Source: Lentisphaeria bacterium
GTDB lineage: Bacteria > Verrucomicrobiota > Lentisphaeria > Oligosphaerales > Oligosphaeraceae
Direction of reading: 5' to 3'
Assembly (NCBI GenBank): GCA_024405215.1
Contig: JAKSPB010000027.1
Span: 1-39,716 of the forward strand
DNA length: 39,716 nt
Shown here: positions 35,443 to 39,716 of the stretch, in pieces
How positions within the stretch are numbered: the first letter of the stretch is position 1
Layout: every line of letters starts with the position of its first letter
Notes under the pieces: model-generated
What the model was told of the DNA's origin: nothing
Database searches by the model: none
What the model saw: the letters and a program-made list of their open reading frames with translations, nothing else
Program-made: the position numbers and the translations under genes

Positions 35443-37395
35443 ATGTCCTCAACCTCCCAAAACACAGAGGAACTTCGTTGCGGTTCCCTGAAATACACCA
35501 TGCCGAAACTCATCATGGTCCTTGTCTGGATCATGATCGGCGAGGCAATCGTCGCCTTGGGCACGCAGCTCCCCAACCGGATGCTCCCCGTACAGCTTCA
35601 AGGCATGGCGGAACTGCCGGAAACCTGGAAGGTATTCATCCTCACTACCATCGGCGGAATCCTGAACTGGACGGTCTGCCCCTATATCAGCGTCGCCAGC
35701 GACTGGCACCGCGGACGCCTGGGACGCCGCATCCCCTACATCCTGGCCTCCACACCGCCCATCGCACTGGCGCTGATCCTCTTCGGCTTCACCCAGCGCT
35801 TCGGCACGCAGATCGCATCCTGGGTGGCGCCATTCTGGGAGACAAGTCCCTGGAAGATGACCGCCATCCTCATCGGGATGGTGATGTTCCTCTTCCAGTT
35901 CTTCAACATGTGGGTGAACTCCGTCATCTACTATATCTTCAACGATATCGTCCCGCCAAAATATCACGCCACGGCATTGGCCTTCTTCCGCATTGGCGGA
36001 ACCGCCGCCACCTCCATTTTCAACCTCTTCTTCTTCCGCCATGCGGAAACCCACGCCACCGCCATCTGGGTCTCCGTGGGAATCCTCTACGCCATCGGCG
36101 TGACTCTCTTCTGCCTCATGGTCAAGGAGGGCGAATACCCGCCCCTGACAGAAGAGCAGCTTGCCGCGCAGAGGCTACCGCTGGCCCAGAAGCTCCTCCA
36201 GAAATTCGCGGGAATCAAGACCTTCATCAAGGAGTCATTCCATGACAGGCTCTACATCTACCGCTACTGCCTGATCATCGCCTCCGCCCTCACCTACTGC
36301 ATGGCAAGTTTCTCCTTCTTCCTCCAGTCGGAACTGGGGCTGGACACCAAAGGCGTGGGCAGCATGGACGGCATAAACGGCATCGTCAATGCGTCGGGGC
36401 TGGTGCTTGTCCTGGTGACTTCCGTCCTGGTAAACCGCTGGAACCCCGTCCGAATCGGGAGCTATATGCTTGCCTTCAACCTGACCCTGGCGCCGACCTG
36501 CCTGCGATGGTTCTTCGGCACCCTGCCGCCCAAAGTCTATCTCTACTCCGGCGTACTGAACACCGCCTGTGCGCTGGTGCTTGTCAGCCTCTCCTCCGTC
36601 TCCGACATGCCCACGCACATGCGCATCCTGCCGAAGTCCCGCTTCGGTTCCTTCTGCGCCATGCAGGCGCTCATCCGCTCCTTCGTCGTCATGGTCGTCA
36701 GCCTGGCCGGCGGCGCCCTGCTGGACTTCCTGAAACTCCATGTCTTCGTGGACAACCCGAACTACAGCTATCGTATCCTTGAAGCCTGGCGCGTCCCCTG
36801 GGACTATCTCGCCTTTCTCTTCGGCTTCCTGGCGTTCCGACGCTGGGGCAAGCTGGGCGGCATGACAAAATACAAGGCGCCGGCCTCCTGGGAGCCCTCC
36901 GGCTTCGAGACCATGGACGATGTGGACGCATCCCCGCGCGTCAAACCCGCGCATCTCCTGCGGATGCTTTGGGTCGGCGACCTCTTCTTCCTGCTCTTCA
37001 CCCTCGTCTTCCCGGCCTACGCATACTACCACTGCCGCTGCCAGAATCTTGAGACCGGGCTCTATTCCCGCTATCTGATGCAGCCGCTGGCCGTCATGCT
37101 GGTCGCCGATGCCCTCTGGATCCTCCTCCGGCTCTACCTCGCCTGGGACGCCCGCCGCGTCCAGAAGGGCCAGGTCCCCCACACGGGCCTCCTTCATCCC
37201 CCAATGGCCCTTGTCGTCATGGCCACGGTAGGCGCACAGGTGGCCATCCGCATCGGAAGCGTTGCCTATTCGGCAGGCGGCTTCGCCATCACGTCGCTGA
37301 CCCTTTGCGCCGGAAACCTGCTGTTCCTGGTCATCGCCCTGGCTTTGCTCTCCTGGATGGAACACGGCATCCCTCAACCTGAACAAGAAGCATAA
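35443..37395 (+). CDS. MFS transporter, GPH/SLC45-like, paralogue 1
   Basis: 650 residues from ATG 35443; the longer open frame upstream is hydrophilic and overlaps the divergent promoter. About 12 TM segments in the canonical MFS core with a loop motif VASDWHRGRLGRRIPYI (SD...RxGRRRP type) between helices 2 and 3, and FFNMWVNSVIYYIFNDIVP. After about residue 500 there is an extra roughly 150-residue region with additional hydrophobic segments and LWILLRLYLAWDARR. Family members import sugars with a cation; the substrate here is not readable. It is followed six bases later by a close paralogue with the same domain order, pointing to tandem duplication. Confidence 0.85.
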   Translation: MSSTSQNTEELRCGSLKYTMPKLIMVLVWIMIGEAIVALGTQLPNRMLPVQLQGMAELPETWKVFILTTIGGILNWTVCPYISVASDWHRGRLGRRIPYILASTPPIALALILFGFTQRFGTQIASWVAPFWETSPWKMTAILIGMVMFLFQFFNMWVNSVIYYIFNDIVPPKYHATALAFFRIGGTAATSIFNLFFFRHAETHATAIWVSVGILYAIGVTLFCLMVKEGEYPPLTEEQLAAQRLPLAQKLLQKFAGIKTFIKESFHDRLYIYRYCLIIASALTYCMASFSFFLQSELGLDTKGVGSMDGINGIVNASGLVLVLVTSVLVNRWNPVRIGSYMLAFNLTLAPTCLRWFFGTLPPKVYLYSGVLNTACALVLVSLSSVSDMPTHMRILPKSRFGSFCAMQALIRSFVVMVVSLAGGALLDFLKLHVFVDNPNYSYRILEAWRVPWDYLAFLFGFLAFRRWGKLGGMTKYKAPASWEPSGFETMDDVDASPRVKPAHLLRMLWVGDLFFLLFTLVFPAYAYYHCRCQNLETGLYSRYLMQPLAVMLVADALWILLRLYLAWDARRVQKGQVPHTGLLHPPMALVVMATVGAQVAIRIGSVAYSAGGFAITSLTLCAGNLLFLVIALALLSWMEHGIPQPEQEA

Positions 37396-37401
37396 CTCCC
37401 C

Positions 37402-39453
37402 ATGAAAGAAAAGACTCCCAAACGCTATCATTGCGGCAGTCTCTCTTACACACTGCCCCAACTCTGTCAGCTCTTCTTCTGGCTCATGCTCGGCACCATG
37501 GTCATGGGCCTGGCCAACACCCTGCCCGGAAGCATTCTGCCCATCCAGATCAAGGGACTCGGCCTCACGGACACCCAGAAGTGGCTTATCCTGAGTTGCA
37601 TCGGGACCGTACTGAACATGACCGTCTGCCCCTATATCAGCGTGGTCAGCGACTTGAAGCGCAGCAGGCTGGGACGCCGCATCCCCTACATCATCACCTC
37701 CCTGCCGCCCGTGGTCCTGGCGCTGGTGCTCTTCGCCTTCACACAGAAATTCGGCGCACAGCTCAGTGCCTGGGTCCAGCCCTTCTGGGCAGCCTCTCCC
37801 GCCACCATGACGGCCATCGTCATGGGCCTGGTGATGTTCCTCTTCCAGTTCTTCATGATGTGGGTGAACTCCGTCATCTGGTACATCTTCATCGACATTG
37901 TCCCGGCGGAGTTCTTCAGCCGCATCATGGCATTCGTCCGCCTGGGCCTGCAGCTTGGCAGCGCCATCTTCCAGTACTGCCTCTTCCCCCACGCCGAAGC
38001 CCACGCGAGGGCGATCTTCCTAAGCGTGGCGGCGGTCTATGCCGTCGGCATGACGCTGATGTGCATCTTCGTCAAGGAAGGCGAATACCCGCCGCTGACG
38101 GAAGAGGAACTGAAGCGAAAGAACGCCACCGGAATGGATATGCTGGTCACGAAGATCAAGGGCTTCAAGGAATTCCTCTCCTTTACCTTTTGCCATAGAA
38201 TCTACGTCTATCGCTACCTGATGGGCGTTTCCATGGCCATCGCCGGCGCCGCAGGCACCTTCGGATATTTCATGATGAGCACACAGTTCCACATGACCGA
38301 TGCCCATATCGGCAAAATGAACGGCCTCTGCGGAACCATCTATGCCTTCGGAATCCTCCTGGCCGCCTTCATCGCCACCCTGGTCAACCGCTGGCACCCC
38401 ACCAGAATCATCGCCTACAACGCCGTCTTCACCCTATCCACCATTCCGCTGGTGACGAAGTTCCTCTTCGGCACCCTGGCCCCCGATGTCTACGTGTGGT
38501 ATTTCGTCATCTCCGCCGCCATCAACCTGGCCCTGAGCGGGCTCATCGCCATCAGCGAACAGCCCATGGAAATGCTGCTCTTCCCCAAATCCCGCTACGG
38601 CACCTTCTGCGCCATGCAAGCCATGTTCCGCTCCTGGAGCGCACTGCTCATCGGATTCATCGTGGCGCGGCTCTTCGACTTCATCTCCCATCACTTCAAC
38701 GACTGCTGGCTGGCCGTCACCTACGGCGAGAACTGGCATTATCGCCTGATCAGCCCCTGGACCTTCCCCTGGTATCTCGTCCACATCTTCGTGGCATACA
38801 AGGTATACCGCCATTGGGCGAAACTGGGCGGCTATGCGCACTACGCCTCCCCCGCGCCCTGGTGCCCCGACGGCAAGGACCCCGTTGACAAACTGCCCTG
38901 CAAGCCCGTGAATCCCAGAACCTTCCAGAAGAGCCTCTTCGCCATTGACGGCAGCTTCCTCCTCATCACCCTCGCCATGCCGCTCTTCGCCATCTGGAAC
39001 TGCAAATGGCGCCTGGCCGAGCATATCGTCGATCCCGCAAATCTGGCAAATGCCCCAAAGCTCGACATCATCCGGGACTTCTTCTGCGCCGGCGGCGATG
39101 CCTCCCTCTTCAATGGCTACCTCTTCTGGCCCATCATCTTGATTCTCGTCGCAGATGCCATGTGGATCATTCTGCGCCTCCATCTCCATCGCAAGGCGAC
39201 CCGCAATCCCGATGGAACGGGACTCATCCAGCCCGCGCTATTGCTTTTCTACGTCGTCCTGCACATCGCCGGAATCTTCAACAACTTCTTCGCCATCGCC
39301 CGCACGCCCGGCACGTTCGGCGTCACCTGCATGATCCTGGAGGCCTCCACCATGATCACGCTAGTCCTCACCATCATCATCCTCGACTTCATGGAACGTG
39401 GCGTCAAGGTCGATATCGTTGAGGAAACGCCAGCCACGGAACCGGCGAAATAA
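37402..39453 (+). CDS. MFS transporter, GPH/SLC45-like, paralogue 2
   Basis: 683 residues. Aligns along its length with the preceding gene: CGSLSYTLPQL, TVCPYISVVSDLKRSRLGRRIPYI, MVMFLFQFFMMWVNSVIWYIFIDIVP, VKEGEYPPLTEEEL, VNRWHPTRI, LFPKSRYGTFCAMQAMFRSW and WTFPWYLVHIF. The nucleotide match around CCCCTATATCAGCG is also strong, so duplication is not ancient. Like its partner it has a C-terminal extension with extra TM segments (AIDGSFLLITLAMPLFAIW; IILILVADAMWIILRLHLHRKATRN; a final pair) beyond the standard MFS 12. Ends before a strong hairpin. It probably imports a glycan breakdown product; two copies may have different specificities or pair up. Confidence 0.86.
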   Translation: MKEKTPKRYHCGSLSYTLPQLCQLFFWLMLGTMVMGLANTLPGSILPIQIKGLGLTDTQKWLILSCIGTVLNMTVCPYISVVSDLKRSRLGRRIPYIITSLPPVVLALVLFAFTQKFGAQLSAWVQPFWAASPATMTAIVMGLVMFLFQFFMMWVNSVIWYIFIDIVPAEFFSRIMAFVRLGLQLGSAIFQYCLFPHAEAHARAIFLSVAAVYAVGMTLMCIFVKEGEYPPLTEEELKRKNATGMDMLVTKIKGFKEFLSFTFCHRIYVYRYLMGVSMAIAGAAGTFGYFMMSTQFHMTDAHIGKMNGLCGTIYAFGILLAAFIATLVNRWHPTRIIAYNAVFTLSTIPLVTKFLFGTLAPDVYVWYFVISAAINLALSGLIAISEQPMEMLLFPKSRYGTFCAMQAMFRSWSALLIGFIVARLFDFISHHFNDCWLAVTYGENWHYRLISPWTFPWYLVHIFVAYKVYRHWAKLGGYAHYASPAPWCPDGKDPVDKLPCKPVNPRTFQKSLFAIDGSFLLITLAMPLFAIWNCKWRLAEHIVDPANLANAPKLDIIRDFFCAGGDASLFNGYLFWPIILILVADAMWIILRLHLHRKATRNPDGTGLIQPALLLFYVVLHIAGIFNNFFAIARTPGTFGVTCMILEASTMITLVLTIIILDFMERGVKVDIVEETPATEPAK

Positions 39454-39467
39454 GCCAAGCCTCGCAT

Positions 39468-39500
39468 TGATTCAGAACCCCATTGCGGGGTTCTGAATCA
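39468..39500 (+). terminator. terminator-like hairpin after the MFS pair
   Basis: Perfect 14-bp stem with arms TGATTCAGAACCCC and GGGGTTCTGAATCA, loop ATTGC, 15 bases after the stop. No T tract follows on the plus strand, so it may be Rho-assisted or stabilise the message. Confidence 0.55.
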
Positions 39501-39580
39501 TGCAGAGCATGGCAGAAAGCGACAATATGGCTTGAATTTATTGACAACTATATGACTTTTACGACTTTGCGACCTTTTCC

Positions 39581-39608
39581 TTGACATGGCCCTGAAAAAC
39601 GCTACATT
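39581..39608 (+). promoter_or_regulatory. sigma70-like promoter for the last gene
   Basis: TTGACA (39581-39586), 16-base spacer, TACATT (39603-39608). Upstream lie three spaced GACTTT/GACCTTT blocks (39554, 39563, 39571), possibly a binding site. A 5' untranslated region of about 60 bases would precede ATG 39675. Confidence 0.5.
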
Positions 39609-39674
39609 GTAAATTGCTCCGGACGAAATTCGTCGGACGGAGCAGAGAATCGAACCACAAGATGGAGGAACGCA

Positions 39675-39716
39675 ATGGGAAAGAGCGATTGCGCGACAAA
39701 GGTGTTCCTGTCCGAC
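39675..39716 (+). CDS. start of a gene, possibly Rpn-family PD-(D/E)XK nuclease/transposase
   Basis: Only 14 codons are present: MGKSDCATKVFLSD. GGAGGA (39664-39669) lies five bases upstream, a strong ribosome binding site. The reading resembles the usual start of Rpn/PDDEXK_2 proteins (M...D.ATK..LSD...FADLFN), which promote recombination or belong to transposase-like families. Too short for certainty; it runs off the window. Confidence 0.4.
   Translation, partial: MGKSDCATKVFLSD

Noticed and set aside
36235-38004. 589-codon minus-strand open frame across the two MFS genes
   Set aside because: It spans the junction of two real genes and is Asp/Glu/His/Gly-rich as expected for the complement of TM-coding DNA.

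Overview
The window looks like a chromosomal piece of a Gram-negative, carbohydrate-degrading bacterium, most plausibly from the PVC group (Lentisphaerota/Victivallales-like, gut or sediment). This rests on a full Kdo/LPS-transport gene set (outer membrane), a FloA flotillin-like gene, plant-glycan glycosidases (GH78, GH2, GH94-like, a secreted hydrolase-like protein), large MFS sugar-type transporters and a serine-palmitoyltransferase-like gene. The taxon is an inference; no rRNA is present. DNA is moderately GC-rich with long antisense shadow frames. Shine-Dalgarno sites are clear for only some genes (hpf, floA, the last gene).

Layout. 1-3.4 kb (minus): an N-terminal GH94-like fragment, then hisI translationally coupled to a GT39/ArnT-like membrane glycosyltransferase. 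3.5-6 kb (plus): an unusual double-Rossmann FAD protein with a helical C-terminus. 6-10.6 kb (plus): an envelope operon kdsB-kdsA-kdsC-lptC-lptA-lptB followed by hpf and a strong terminator. 10.6-12.2 kb (plus): dCMP deaminase and a TatD nuclease, separated by a 165-bp repeat element. 12.3-17.8 kb (minus): GH2 beta-galactosidase and GH78 rhamnosidase, with a possible attenuator in the GH2 leader. 17.8-20.9 kb (minus): mrp, a GcvH-like gene, a membrane protein and pyrF. 21.1-21.8 kb (plus): a phosphoglycolate-phosphatase-like HAD gene. 21.9-25.7 kb (minus): secreted hydrolase, floA and a novel membrane-anchored protein. 25.8-32.8 kb (minus): a seven-gene overlapping operon (below). 33-39.5 kb: lactonase (plus), SGNH esterase (minus) and two tandem MFS paralogues (plus). 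The right edge holds the first codons of a possible Rpn-type nuclease.

The most interesting region is 25.8-32.8 kb. Seven genes are packed with overlaps or a 9-bp gap. In transcription order they are: serine palmitoyltransferase-like alpha-oxoamine synthase, UbiA prenyltransferase, radical SAM enzyme with a C-terminal Cys cluster, diacylglycerol/sphingoid kinase-like protein, ThiL/AIR-synthase-fold protein, NAD-dependent epimerase-fold reductase, and ferredoxin-nitroreductase fusion. The set suggests synthesis and modification of an amino-lipid (sphingoid-like) and/or a prenylated lipid. I do not recognise it as a characterised pathway. The ceramide-forming acyltransferase expected for classical bacterial sphingolipids is not seen in the window.
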